From an uncultured Collinsella sp. (GTDB taxonomy: Bacteria; Actinomycetota; Coriobacteriia; Coriobacteriales; Coriobacteriaceae), in NCBI GenBank assembly GCA_934668875.1, contig CAKUON010000007.1, positions 83,610 to 147,609 of the forward strand: DNA of 64,000 bases, written 5' to 3'. Position numbers and translations under genes: made by a program. The notes beneath the pieces were generated by a model. It worked only from the letters and a program-made list of their open reading frames with translations, did not search any database and was not told where the DNA came from. Numbering within the stretch: the first letter of the stretch is position 1; each line of letters starts with the position of its first letter. Of this stretch, positions 1 through 14,823 are shown one piece after another.

Positions 1-349
1 CGCCGGCAACGGCGTCGAAGACGGCGACAGCGCCATCGAGGACGCGCAGGCAGCGCTCGACCTCGGCGGTGAAGTCAACGTGGCCCGGGGTGTCGATGAT
101 CTGGATGCGGTAGTCCTTACCGTCCTTGTTCCAGAAGCACGTGGTAGCAGCGGAGGTAATGGTTACGCCGCGCTCCTGCTCCTGAACCATCCAGTCCATG
201 GTGGCAGCGCCCTCATGGACCTCACCGATCTTGTGAGTCTTACCGGTGTAGTAAAGAATACGCTCGGTCGTGGTGGTCTTACCGGCATCGATGTGGGCCA
301 TGATGCCGATGTTACGGGTATCGGAAAGCTTGTACTTAGGCTTAGCCAT
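1..349 (-). CDS. fusA: Elongation factor G, N-terminal part (cut by window edge)
   Basis: The translation starts [20 protein letters not shown] and carries the G1 P-loop [12 protein letters not shown] and the G3 block IDTPGHVDF of the EF-G GTPase domain. EF-G drives translocation of the ribosome after peptide bond formation. Only about 116 codons are in the window; the rest lies beyond the left edge. The ATG is preceded by an AAGGAAC ribosome site and follows rpsG by 19 bp, so it belongs to the str operon rpsL-rpsG-fusA read on the minus strand. Function is certain from the motifs; completeness cannot be judged. Confidence 0.97.
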   Translation of the reverse strand, partial: MAKPKYKLSDTRNIGIMAHIDAGKTTTTERILYYTGKTHKIGEVHEGAATMDWMVQEQERGVTITSAATTCFWNKDGKDYRIQIIDTPGHVDFTAEVERCLRVLDGAVAVFDAVAG

Positions 350-368
350 GTTAGTTCCTTACCTTAAC

Positions 369-842
369 TTACCAACGATAGTGAGAGAACGCGCGGTTGG
401 CCTCGGCCATCTTGAAGACGTCCTCACGCTTCTTGACGGAAGCGCCCAGGCCGTTGGAAGCGTCGAGAATCTCGTTGGCGAGACGCTCGGCCATGGTCTT
501 CTCCTTGCGAGCGCGGGAGAAGTTGACGATCCAGCGGATACCCAGAGCGGTGGAACGACGGGAGTTGACCTCCATCGGGACCTGATAGGTAGCGCCACCG
601 ACACGCTTGGGCTTAACCTCGAGCGTGGGCTTGACGTTGTCCATAGCCTTCTTGAAGGTAGCGAGAGCGTCGCCACCCTCGGACTTCTCGGCAACGATCT
701 CGAAAGCGGTGTAAACGATGCGCTCAGCGGTGGCCTTCTTGCCGTCAAGAAGGACCTTGTTGATGAGCTGAGTCACCAGGCGGTTGTTGTAAACGGCGTC
801 AGGCTGAACCTCACGACGATTAGCTGCTGCACGACGCGGCAT
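369..842 (-). CDS. rpsG: 30S ribosomal protein S7
   Basis: 157 residues beginning [20 protein letters not shown], the usual S7 length. S7 binds the 3' major domain of 16S rRNA and nucleates 30S head assembly. The conserved block [19 protein letters not shown] near residues 110-130 is typical. It sits between rpsL (73 bp upstream) and fusA (19 bp downstream) in the str operon. In other bacteria S7 autoregulates this operon by binding the rpsL-rpsG spacer; no such structure was verified here. Confidence 0.98.
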   Translation of the reverse strand: MPRRAAANRREVQPDAVYNNRLVTQLINKVLLDGKKATAERIVYTAFEIVAEKSEGGDALATFKKAMDNVKPTLEVKPKRVGGATYQVPMEVNSRRSTALGIRWIVNFSRARKEKTMAERLANEILDASNGLGASVKKREDVFKMAEANRAFSHYRW

Positions 843-915
843 GTGAAATCTCCTTAAGTGTCTACCGTGCGGCGCTTAGGCGGCACACGGCGAAAGTATC
901 AAAACGTTATCTGGC

Positions 916-1293
916 TTATTTGGCCTTGGGGCGCTTAGCACCGTACTTAGAACGGGCCTGCATACGGTTCTGGACCGGAGCAGCGTCGTAGGCGCCACGG
1001 ATGACGTGATAACGGACACCAGGGAGGTCACGGACACGACCGCCGCGGACGAGCACGATGGAGTGCTCCTGCAGGTTGTGGCCCTCACCCGGGATGTAAG
1101 CAGTAACTTCGATGCCGTTGACAAGGCGAACACGGGCAACCTTACGAAGAGCCGAGTTAGGCTTCTTGGGGCTCGTGGTGAAGACGCGGGTGCACACGCC
1201 GCGCTTCTGGGAGTTGTGCTGCAGAGCAGCGTTCTTGGACTTCTTGGGCACGGAACGACGGCCCTGGCGAACCAGCTGGTTAATAGTAGGCAA
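916..1293 (-). CDS. rpsL: 30S ribosomal protein S12
   Basis: 125 residues, [20 protein letters not shown] at the start; decoding-centre protein of the small subunit. The loop [13 protein letters not shown] contains Lys43, the sensitive form at the main streptomycin site. At the second site the sequence reads [11 protein letters not shown], so residue 88 is Arg where Escherichia coli (K87) and Mycobacterium have Lys. The protein starts on an ATG preceded by GAGAAGGAG and follows a strong promoter at 1387-1415. Confidence 0.98.
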   Translation of the reverse strand: MPTINQLVRQGRRSVPKKSKNAALQHNSQKRGVCTRVFTTSPKKPNSALRKVARVRLVNGIEVTAYIPGEGHNLQEHSIVLVRGGRVRDLPGVRYHVIRGAYDAAPVQNRMQARSKYGAKRPKAK

Positions 1294-1386
1294 AGCGTAC
1301 TCCTTCTCGAATGATTCCAGCTTTCTGTAAAGTGCAACGGCTTGAATCGAGGGGTCAGCATCCCCCTACGAAACACGCAGTTCGAT

Positions 1387-1415
1387 AGGATACGTGGCGT
1401 TAGCTGTGCCGTCAA
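1387..1415 (-). promoter_or_regulatory. Sigma-70 type promoter of the rpsL-rpsG-fusA operon
   Basis: On the minus strand TTGACG (1415-1410) and TATCCT (1392-1387) are separated by exactly 17 bp. The site lies 94 bp upstream of the rpsL start and nothing else is encoded between them. Assignment is by consensus only. Confidence 0.7.
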
Positions 1416-1498
1416 CAGACCACGCCGCCGGGCGTATCCCAAAATTGGCACATTTCCGCAAACCCTACACAAAAGGAATCCCCTCCTGTGCGCGGGGG

Positions 1499-1639
1499 CG
1501 GATTCCCGGACCGGGCGGCGCAGGGGTTAGGTTTGCTGCTCTACAGTCCTGGCTCGCACGGAGGCCACATTAAGTGGCCTCCGGCTCGTGCGGAACTCGC
1601 GACAAACTTAACCCCTGCGCCGCCCGGTCCGGGAATCCG
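1499..1639. repeat. Long inverted repeat, family A copy 1
   Basis: Two 37-nt arms (1499-1535 and 1603-1639) pair along their whole length with one G-T wobble. Inside lies a second hairpin, 9-bp stem GGAGGCCAC/GTGGCCTCC with loop ATTAA (1560-1582), flanked by the core CCTGGCTCGCAC and GGCTCGTGCGGAA. The same core with different but again self-complementary arms occurs at 14600-14728. It stands between the end of the anti-sigma gene and the rpsL promoter. There is no T-tract after the outer stem, so it is not an ordinary terminator. Confidence 0.9.
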
Positions 1640-1763
1640 ACGTGCTCGTCGGGGCGACGTTCCCTGCAAAAAAGGGGCGAGTTTATTTTGGTCGGTTTTA
1701 TCTGCGGAAACGTCGCGCTCCAGCGGTGATCCGCCCTCATCTGTCATAGGGAAATCGGCGGCG

Positions 1764-1900
1764 CTTTCGGAAGTATGCGGCAAATTCTGGACCTGCCGAG
1801 CACGCCGGGGTTTTGCGATAATAAACCCGCAGGTAGAGCGCTTGAGCATATGCGGTGTGGTCGGCCCATCGAGATTTTGCCGCATACTTCCGAAATTCAG
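1764..1900. repeat. Inverted repeat with 24-bp arms
   Basis: TTTCGGAAGTATGCGGCAAA near 1765-1788 is repeated inverted near 1876-1900, with one mismatch over about 24 bp. The interior again contains loosely complementary GC-rich segments (CTGCCGAGCACGCCGG against GCGGTGTGGTCGGCCC). It has the same general plan as family A but a different sequence. No gene is visible in 1294-1975 apart from the promoter, this repeat, family A copy 1 and the terminator at 1936-1972. Confidence 0.75.
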
Positions 1901-1935
1901 GCGAATATCGCTCAAAATAACCGTCCATATAACGC

Positions 1936-1972
1936 AAAATAGGCCGCTTCCCCTAGTGGGAAGCGGCCTCAA
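1936..1972 (-). terminator. Terminator after the anti-sigma gene
   Basis: On the minus strand a stem of about 12 bp (GAGGCCGCTTCCC against GGGAAGCGGCCT) with loop ACTA is followed by ATTTTG. It begins a few bases after the stop codon of the gene ending at 1976. Confidence 0.8.
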
Positions 1973-1975
1973 GCC

Positions 1976-3052
1976 TTACGAGTAGACGATGGTAAAGGGT
2001 ACTTCTGCTTCGGTCTCTCCTGTTGATGTGCACCTCGTTCCCTCAAGGGTTACCGATACAACCTGATCGACATTGATGAGCCTTGTCGGAACCCAGATGT
2101 TCTCTCCGCTATTGCGCGCCAAAGAAAAATATAAGTTGAACACCCCCGCGTCGTCATCTTCGATAATCTGCTCCGACCCATCCTTGTAGCTGACGGTCAG
2201 CTTATTATCAACTGCTTCGTAGCCCAGATCGTCGATGTGCGTCTGGATGGAAAACGGACTGATCTCGAGAGGCGAGTCATCGGAGCGGAGTTCTTTTGTA
2301 TCGACGTGCGCTCCGACGTTAAACTCTGGCGTCGATACCTCGATCACCTTCGCATCCTCACCTTTGCCCTCTGTCCAGCTGATATTCCAGGTGACCGCAT
2401 GTCGTAAATCTCGATCGCGATTCCAAGATGCAAAGTACATCGTGCCGTTAATGACCGTGTCGCTTGATGTGTCCTTATCAATGGTGCAGCGTGTATCAGC
2501 CCATTCCTCGCCGAAGTTCATGCTGGGCGTGCCGATGCCCTGTTCTTCTTCACCATAGAGAACAAGTTCGCCAGTCTCTGCTGCCGGCTTGTAGTAGTTA
2601 ACACCATTTGGATTGGACAACGTAAACGTCACGGCACCGCAACCGTTTTTATCGATAGCCATATCATGAATGTCGAGTGTATAGCCGTTGCCCTCGACGG
2701 ACAGATTGACCTTCTGTACTGAACCCTCCAAGCTTTGGGGCGCGGTGCCATCACCAAATTCTCTGGTGTAGGTATATTTAGTCCCCGACGAGCCGCCATT
2801 GGTCCAGGTAATGGAATCCCCGTTGCCGTGATTTCCCCAGGCCGAGGCAAAATAACTGGCATTGACAACGGCGTAGGCGACCCCTCCGGTCGCCAGCACT
2901 CCGGCAAGGCATCCGATCACGGCAACGTACAGAGGCTTCGCGTGACCCTTTCGGCGAAGCGGCTCACCAGCAGCGGCATAAAGAACACGGTCAGCAAGAT
3001 CGCTATCGGCTTGGACGGACTCGAAGGCCTGCTTGATTTGGTTGGATTTCAC
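1976..3052 (-). CDS. Probable membrane anti-sigma factor (DUF4179-like)
   Basis: 358 residues. A cytoplasmic N-terminus of about 40 residues is followed by one membrane helix (around residues 41-63, PLYVAVIGCLAGVLATGGVA) and a long extracytoplasmic part rich in Asp, Thr and Gly. This layout, and the 50-bp overlap with the ECF sigma gene just upstream, is the standard arrangement of a membrane anti-sigma factor that holds its sigma factor inactive until an envelope signal arrives. The GTG start has GAGGAGG six bases upstream. The extracellular domain was not recognised with certainty; the role is inferred from context. Confidence 0.7.
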   Translation of the reverse strand: MKSNQIKQAFESVQADSDLADRVLYAAAGEPLRRKGHAKPLYVAVIGCLAGVLATGGVAYAVVNASYFASAWGNHGNGDSITWTNGGSSGTKYTYTREFGDGTAPQSLEGSVQKVNLSVEGNGYTLDIHDMAIDKNGCGAVTFTLSNPNGVNYYKPAAETGELVLYGEEEQGIGTPSMNFGEEWADTRCTIDKDTSSDTVINGTMYFASWNRDRDLRHAVTWNISWTEGKGEDAKVIEVSTPEFNVGAHVDTKELRSDDSPLEISPFSIQTHIDDLGYEAVDNKLTVSYKDGSEQIIEDDDAGVFNLYFSLARNSGENIWVPTRLINVDQVVSVTLEGTRCTSTGETEAEVPFTIVYS

Positions 3053-3521
3053 GGTCGCCCTCCTCTAGGATGAACTTGAGCTTCGATCGACCGCGAGCTA
3101 AACGCGTTCGAACGGTCGCGGCTGGCACGTGCAGCAACTCGGCAATCTCTGAAGTCGAGAAGCCCAGATAGTAATAGAGCACGATGGGGATACGGAATCG
3201 TTCCGGAAGCCGCATGACATCTGACAGGACGGCCTTGGTCTCATCCTGCGCTGTCGAAAGCGACTTGGCCAGGTTCTCAATATCCTCCACACGCCTCCAT
3301 GGCTTTCGAAAGAGAGATTTGCATTCATTGATCGTGACCCGGATAAGCCATCGACGAAGATGTTCCCAGCTTTCAAATTGCGCATCGCTTTTGAGTAACT
3401 TCAGAAAGACGTCTTGAGCGACATCGTCGGCGTCGGCGCGATCACGCAGGTACGTCAATGCGATCCGAAACACGACATCCCGGTGATCTTCGACCGCCTG
3501 TCTAAATGCTTGTTCTTCCAT
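3003..3521 (-). CDS. ECF-type RNA polymerase sigma factor
   Basis: 172 residues from the ATG at 3521, which has GGGAGG upstream; a GTG two codons earlier overlaps that site and is less likely. Region 2 is seen as YLRDRADADDVAQDVFLKLL, and region 4 as FSTSEIAELLHVPAATVRTR, an HTH that reads the -35 box. There is no region 3, as in ECF factors. The 3' end overlaps the membrane anti-sigma gene by 50 bp, implying translational coupling. It probably redirects RNA polymerase to an envelope-stress regulon and to its own promoter. Confidence 0.9.
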   Translation of the reverse strand: MEEQAFRQAVEDHRDVVFRIALTYLRDRADADDVAQDVFLKLLKSDAQFESWEHLRRWLIRVTINECKSLFRKPWRRVEDIENLAKSLSTAQDETKAVLSDVMRLPERFRIPIVLYYYLGFSTSEIAELLHVPAATVRTRLARGRSKLKFILEEGDREIQPNQAGLRVRPSR

Positions 3522-3687
3522 AATCACCTCCCGGTGACGTTATTGGTTCTCGATGAGGCCCTCACCATAGATACGCTTTGACCGAACAGAATGTTTCAAA
3601 TTCAAGCAGGAAAAACCTACCAAAATTAATCCGTCCCTTTTTGGCAAGGGATCAACGGAACGCAACAGGTTGAGCATACGCAAGCGA

Positions 3688-3826
3688 GCGGCCCCCAGAG
3701 CGTACAAGGTGGCATGAAAAAGGCAGGGCATTGACCTTTTGGTCATGCCCTGCCTTTTGAATGACAGATTGTAGCTCTGGGGGCCGCGCAGCGACGGAGG
3801 TCACCGCCGTTCGTTAGAACGGCGGA
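3688..3826 (-). repeat. Family B element copy 1 (structured RNA candidate) after rpoC
   Basis: The element lies directly after the rpoC stop. It has three stems. The outer stem is 14 bp (3688-3701 with 3774-3787). The inner hairpin (3718-3736 with 3741-3758) has a TTTT apex and one bulged base. The third is a 9-bp hairpin CCGCCGTTC-GTTA-GAACGGCGG (3805-3826). On the minus strand the inner hairpin is followed by a T-run (GCCTTTTTC), so it can also terminate rpoC transcripts. A second copy after lysS (59114-59250) keeps the architecture with compensatory changes. Positions 3522-3687 show no gene. Confidence 0.8.
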
Positions 3827-3831
3827 ACTAA

Positions 3832-8310
<4,479 letters not shown>

Positions 8311-8316
8311 AGTCAA

Positions 8317-11808
<3,492 letters not shown>

Positions 11809-11881
11809 CAGGTTTTTCCTCCTTCACGGAAATGCTCGGTGGGTTGGCGAGGCATAGCTTCGCCAGTTATCGCAACCTAAT

Positions 11882-11909
11882 AGTTTATCAGGTACCGACC
11901 GTTGGGCAA
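11882..11909 (-). promoter_or_regulatory. Possible promoter of rpoBC
   Basis: Minus strand TTGCCC (11909-11904) and TAAACT (11887-11882), 16 bp apart, 74 bp before the rpoB GTG. Both boxes match consensus at four of six positions. The rest of the 287-bp gap to galU holds only the galU terminator. Confidence 0.4.
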
Positions 11910-12043
11910 GAAAAGCCTTGACGCGATTGAGTTTTTGGAGTAGCAAAGTTTTTCGACAGAAAACACGCAGGTAGATGTATGTGTATCGAACATCTGTTCA
12001 TATATTTTCTGTGAACAGAGAGCCGGCAATCGCAGCTCTTATA

Positions 12044-12078
12044 AAAAACGGGCGCGAACCGAGGTCCACGCCCGTAAA
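12044..12078 (-). terminator. Terminator of galU
   Basis: Minus strand stem ACGGGCG(TGG) against CGCGCCCGT followed by TTTTTTAT, starting about 18 bp after the galU stop codon. Confidence 0.8.
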
Positions 12079-12095
12079 TGTCGATGACCGAAGGC

Positions 12096-13004
12096 TTACT
12101 TGCGCATCAAGCCGCCGCGCTCGTCGATGGCGTCCCAGAAGGCATCGGCAAAGCGGGGGTCGCTTGCAGCCATGAGGGCGTTGGTGGCCATCCAGCCAGA
12201 GGGAGTGCCGGTGTCGTAGCCCGACAGCGGGTCGATGACGACGGCGTACATGGCTTCGCGGTCGAGCGAACGGGCCATGGCGTCGGTGAGTTGGATCTCG
12301 CCGCCCTTGCCGGCCTGCTGATCTGCCAGCAAGTCCATGACCAGCGGGCTCAGCAGATAACGGCCGACGATGTACAGGTTGGAGGGAGCTGCCTCGGGGG
12401 CAGGCTTCTCAACCAGACCGCCGATACGCCAGACAGCGCCCGGCTCGGCATCGGCAACATTCTCGAAGCCCTCGAGCGAGCCCACGCGGTCGCCGGCGAT
12501 AACGCCGTAACGGCTGACTTCCTCGGGAGCGCACGCGGCGACAGCGATAACCGAAGCGCCACCGTGCTCCTTGGAGACGGCGAGCATCTTGTCGCAGATG
12601 TCACGGTTGGGCACAACGTAGTCGCCCAGAAGAACCAGGAAGTTCTCCCCTGCCACGGCGTCGGCGGCAGAGCGGATAGCATGGCCGAGGCCCTTGGGCT
12701 CGTACTGATAACGGAAATCGACCGGCATACCCCCAGCGTGGGCGACGGCATCGGCATAGGCGTTCTTGCCGCGCTCGCGCAGCAGGTTCTCGAGCGAGCG
12801 ATCGGGCTGGAAGTAGCTCAGCAGCTCGGGCTTACCGGGAGAGGTAACGATGATGGCGTCGTCGACCTCCTCGGGGTCGAGTGCCTCCTCGACGACGTAC
12901 TGGATGACCGGCTTGTCGAGCACCGGCAGCATCTCTTTAGGCGTGCACTTGGTGCCAGGCAGAAAACGCGTGCCAAGACCGGCGGCGGGGATGATTGCCT
13001 TCAT
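12096..13004 (-). CDS. galU: UTP-glucose-1-phosphate uridylyltransferase
   Basis: 302 residues from MKAIIPAAGLGTRFLPGTK, the nucleotidyltransferase signature that binds UTP. Later blocks DKPVIQYVVEEAL and EKPAPEAAPSNLYIVGRYLL are typical of GalU. The enzyme makes UDP-glucose for cell-wall and capsule glycosylation. The frame is open further upstream to 13088, but the conserved N-terminus and an AAAGGA site fix the ATG at 13004. It sits alone between rplL and rpoB, which are adjacent in most bacteria, and has its own promoter candidate and terminator. Confidence 0.95.
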   Translation of the reverse strand: MKAIIPAAGLGTRFLPGTKCTPKEMLPVLDKPVIQYVVEEALDPEEVDDAIIVTSPGKPELLSYFQPDRSLENLLRERGKNAYADAVAHAGGMPVDFRYQYEPKGLGHAIRSAADAVAGENFLVLLGDYVVPNRDICDKMLAVSKEHGGASVIAVAACAPEEVSRYGVIAGDRVGSLEGFENVADAEPGAVWRIGGLVEKPAPEAAPSNLYIVGRYLLSPLVMDLLADQQAGKGGEIQLTDAMARSLDREAMYAVVIDPLSGYDTGTPSGWMATNALMAASDPRFADAFWDAIDERGGLMRK

Positions 13005-13100
13005 GTTATTCAAAGATCCTTTCGCAGGCGCAAAAGCGCCCCATGCGTGCGGCACACAGCCGCAGACCAAATTGCGATACCCAAGCATCTTACCGCTGGA

Positions 13101-13128
13101 ACTATATGTCGCTACAAGGCAGAGACAA
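13101..13128 (-). promoter_or_regulatory. Possible galU promoter
   Basis: Minus strand TTGTCT (13128-13123) and TATAGT (13106-13101) with a 16-bp spacer, giving a leader of about 90 nt before the galU ATG. In the 313-bp gap 13005-13318 the only other feature is the rplL terminator. Confidence 0.45.
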
Positions 13129-13256
13129 TTCTTCAGCAGGTCAACGCAAATTATTGCTCGAATGGTGCAATTTTATTGCCCAACGGCAGGACACCCGATA
13201 CGACGCAAATCACAGAACATGACAGTTTGAGCAACCGATGCCGAGGGACCGAAAAA

Positions 13257-13292
13257 CAAAAAAGACGGGGTTCGCAATGCGAACCCCGTCTG
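13257..13292 (-). terminator. Terminator of rplJ-rplL
   Basis: Minus strand stem AGACGGGGTTCGCA against TGCGAACCCCGTCT (near-perfect 14 bp) followed by TTTTTTG, 27 bp past the rplL stop. It separates the L10 operon from galU and rpoBC. Confidence 0.9.
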
Positions 13293-13318
13293 CAAAGAAA
13301 TCTGGCGAGAAAGCCTGA

Positions 13319-13696
13319 TTACTTGAGGGTGACAGCAGCGCCAGCAGCCTCGAGCTTCTCCTTGGCAGCCTCGGCGTCCTCCTTCTTGGCACCCTCGAGA
13401 ACAGCCTTGGGAGCGCCCTCGACGACCTCCTTGGCCTCCTTCAGGCCAAGGTTGGTGAGCTCACGGACGGCCTTGATGACCTGGATCTTGTTGTCGCCGA
13501 AGCCCTCGAGCACGACGTCAAACTCGGTCTTCTCCTCGGCCTCAGCAGCGCCAGCAGCGGGAGCGGCGACAACAGCAGCAGGAGCAGCGGCGGAAACGCC
13601 GAAGGTGTCCTCGATAGCCTTGACGAGCTCGGAAGCCTCGAGAAGGGTCATTTCCTTAAGAGCATCGATGATCTCATCGGTGGTAAGCTTAGCCAT
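13319..13696 (-). CDS. rplL: 50S ribosomal protein L7/L12
   Basis: 125 residues. The N-terminal dimerisation helix ([20 protein letters not shown]), an Ala-rich hinge (residues 38-55) and the C-terminal factor-binding domain with [16 protein letters not shown] are all present. It forms the stalk that recruits EF-G, EF-Tu and initiation/release factors. The ATG at 13696 is chosen from the conserved MAKL start and an AAAGGA site; the open frame begins 11 codons earlier. It follows rplJ by 102 bp. Confidence 0.97.
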   Translation of the reverse strand: MAKLTTDEIIDALKEMTLLEASELVKAIEDTFGVSAAAPAAVVAAPAAGAAEAEEKTEFDVVLEGFGDNKIQVIKAVRELTNLGLKEAKEVVEGAPKAVLEGAKKEDAEAAKEKLEAAGAAVTLK

Positions 13697-13798
13697 TTCT
13701 AAGTCCTTTCGGTTTCCGTGCGGATGCACGGAGATCAGTTAAAACACGGCGCGAATGCGCCAGGGGTGCGGCGTTGCCGCCGCGGGTGAAAACAGCGA

Positions 13799-14320
13799 CT
13801 AGGCTGCCTTCTGCTCGGAGACCTGCTGGATCGAACGAGCGAGACCAGAGGAAACGCCGTTGACGCAGACAGCGATGTCGCGAGCGAAACCGGAGATGAG
13901 GCCGGCGATCTGGCCGAGAAGCTGATCCTTGGTGGGCAGCTCGGCGATAGCCTTAACATCATCAGCGGAAACGGCCTTGCCGTCGGAGATACCGCCCTTG
14001 ATCTCAAGGACGCCCTTGGACTTAGCGGAGAAGTCCTTAAGGGCCTTAGCGGCCTCGACCGGCTCGGTCTCGTAGAACACATAAGCAACGGGGCCGGCGA
14101 GGATCTCGTCGATCTCGGGCTGCTCCTGGTTCTTGAGAGCGATCTTGACCAGGTTGTTCTTGTAGACCTTCATCTCGGCGCCGCACTCGCGAAGCTGATG
14201 ACGCAGCTCCTGAGCCTGCTTAACCGTCAGACCGTTGTAGTTGACGACGAACAGACCGGCGTTCTCGGCGATACGGGACTCGATCTCTGCAACCTTGTCG
14301 ATCTTGTACTGCTGGGGCAT
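13799..14320 (-). CDS. rplJ: 50S ribosomal protein L10
   Basis: 173 residues. The rRNA-binding N-terminal part includes VVNYNGLTVKQAQELRHQLR. The C-terminal helix (GLARSIQQVSEQKAA) carries the L7/L12 dimers. The ATG has GAGGAGGTG upstream. It is expressed from the promoter at 14537-14565 through a long leader matching the L10 leader plan, which L10-L12 binds for autogenous control in other bacteria. Confidence 0.97.
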   Translation of the reverse strand: MPQQYKIDKVAEIESRIAENAGLFVVNYNGLTVKQAQELRHQLRECGAEMKVYKNNLVKIALKNQEQPEIDEILAGPVAYVFYETEPVEAAKALKDFSAKSKGVLEIKGGISDGKAVSADDVKAIAELPTKDQLLGQIAGLISGFARDIAVCVNGVSSGLARSIQQVSEQKAA

Positions 14321-14385
14321 GAATTACACCTCCTCGAATTCTTTCCGGGCACGGTCCGCCACAAGGACGTGACGGGGGCATGTCC

Positions 14386-14422
14386 AAAAAGAAAGCCCCC
14401 GCGCTGCATGAGCGACGGGGGC
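14386..14422 (-). terminator. Attenuator hairpin in the rplJ leader
   Basis: Minus strand GCCCCCGTCGCT...AGCGCGGGGGC forms a GC-rich stem followed by TTTCTTTTT. It ends 66 nt before the rplJ start. The 5' arm sequence GCCCCCGTC recurs just downstream (14371-14380), so the 3' arm has two alternative partners. The position and tail suggest premature termination as part of L10 regulation. Confidence 0.65.
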
Positions 14423-14424
14423 GA

Positions 14425-14511
14425 GAAGACATATCTACTCGACCACCTCGGCTGGCGGGATGTCCCATTAAGCTCGCGGGTAAGACCCGTTTGCGCCGGC
14501 TGTCTCTGGCA
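14425..14511 (-). ncRNA. L10 leader (ribosomal protein autoregulatory RNA)
   Basis: The minus-strand transcript contains AGACAGCCGGCG, then GAGCTTAATGGGA and CCCGCCAGCCGAGGTGG, in the order and spacing of the L10 leader consensus (AGAC..GGYG, CUUAAU, GCCGAGGU). It lies between the promoter at 14537-14565 and the attenuator at 14386-14422. Recognised by eye; a covariance-model scan would settle the borders. Confidence 0.75.
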
Positions 14512-14536
14512 GCGGATTCGTGCGTGAACCGAAAGT

Positions 14537-14565
14537 ATTATGGCGGGGACCCCGGCGTCGGTCAA
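14537..14565 (-). promoter_or_regulatory. Promoter of rplJ-rplL
   Basis: Minus strand TTGACC (14565-14560) and CATAAT (14542-14537) with a 17-bp spacer, directly upstream of the L10 leader. Confidence 0.75.
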
Positions 14566-14599
14566 CGGGCACGAGGATTCGTACACAAACCCTGCATAC

Positions 14600-14728
14600 G
14601 CTCCGGTCCGAGGGGCCGGGTTGAGATTTTCGCTCGGTCAAGTCCTGGCTCGCACGAAGAGCACATTAAGTGCTCTTCGGCTCGTGCGGAATCTACGAAA
14701 ATCTCAACCCGGCCCCTCGGACCGGAGC
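14600..14728. repeat. Long inverted repeat, family A copy 2
   Basis: Arms 14600-14632 and 14696-14728 are perfectly complementary over 33 bp. The inner hairpin GAAGAGCAC-ATTAA-GTGCTCTTC (14656-14678) sits in the same core as copy 1 (CCTGGCTCGCACG and CGGCTCGTGCGGAA). It lies between the aminotransferase stop and the rplJ promoter, just as copy 1 lies between a stop and the rpsL promoter. Outside these features 14729-14823 shows nothing. Confidence 0.92.
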
Positions 14729-14823
14729 TGCGGTAACTTTGCTGCGAATCCTCGTGTCCGTTGAGCGACGCGCCCCACGCATAACCCTTATGTCGGTGGG
14801 CTGATGCGTTGCATCCCTGATGA

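Noticed and set aside
14386..14422. T-box leader upstream of rplJ
   Set aside because: No specifier loop or T-box sequence; the conserved blocks fit the L10 leader.
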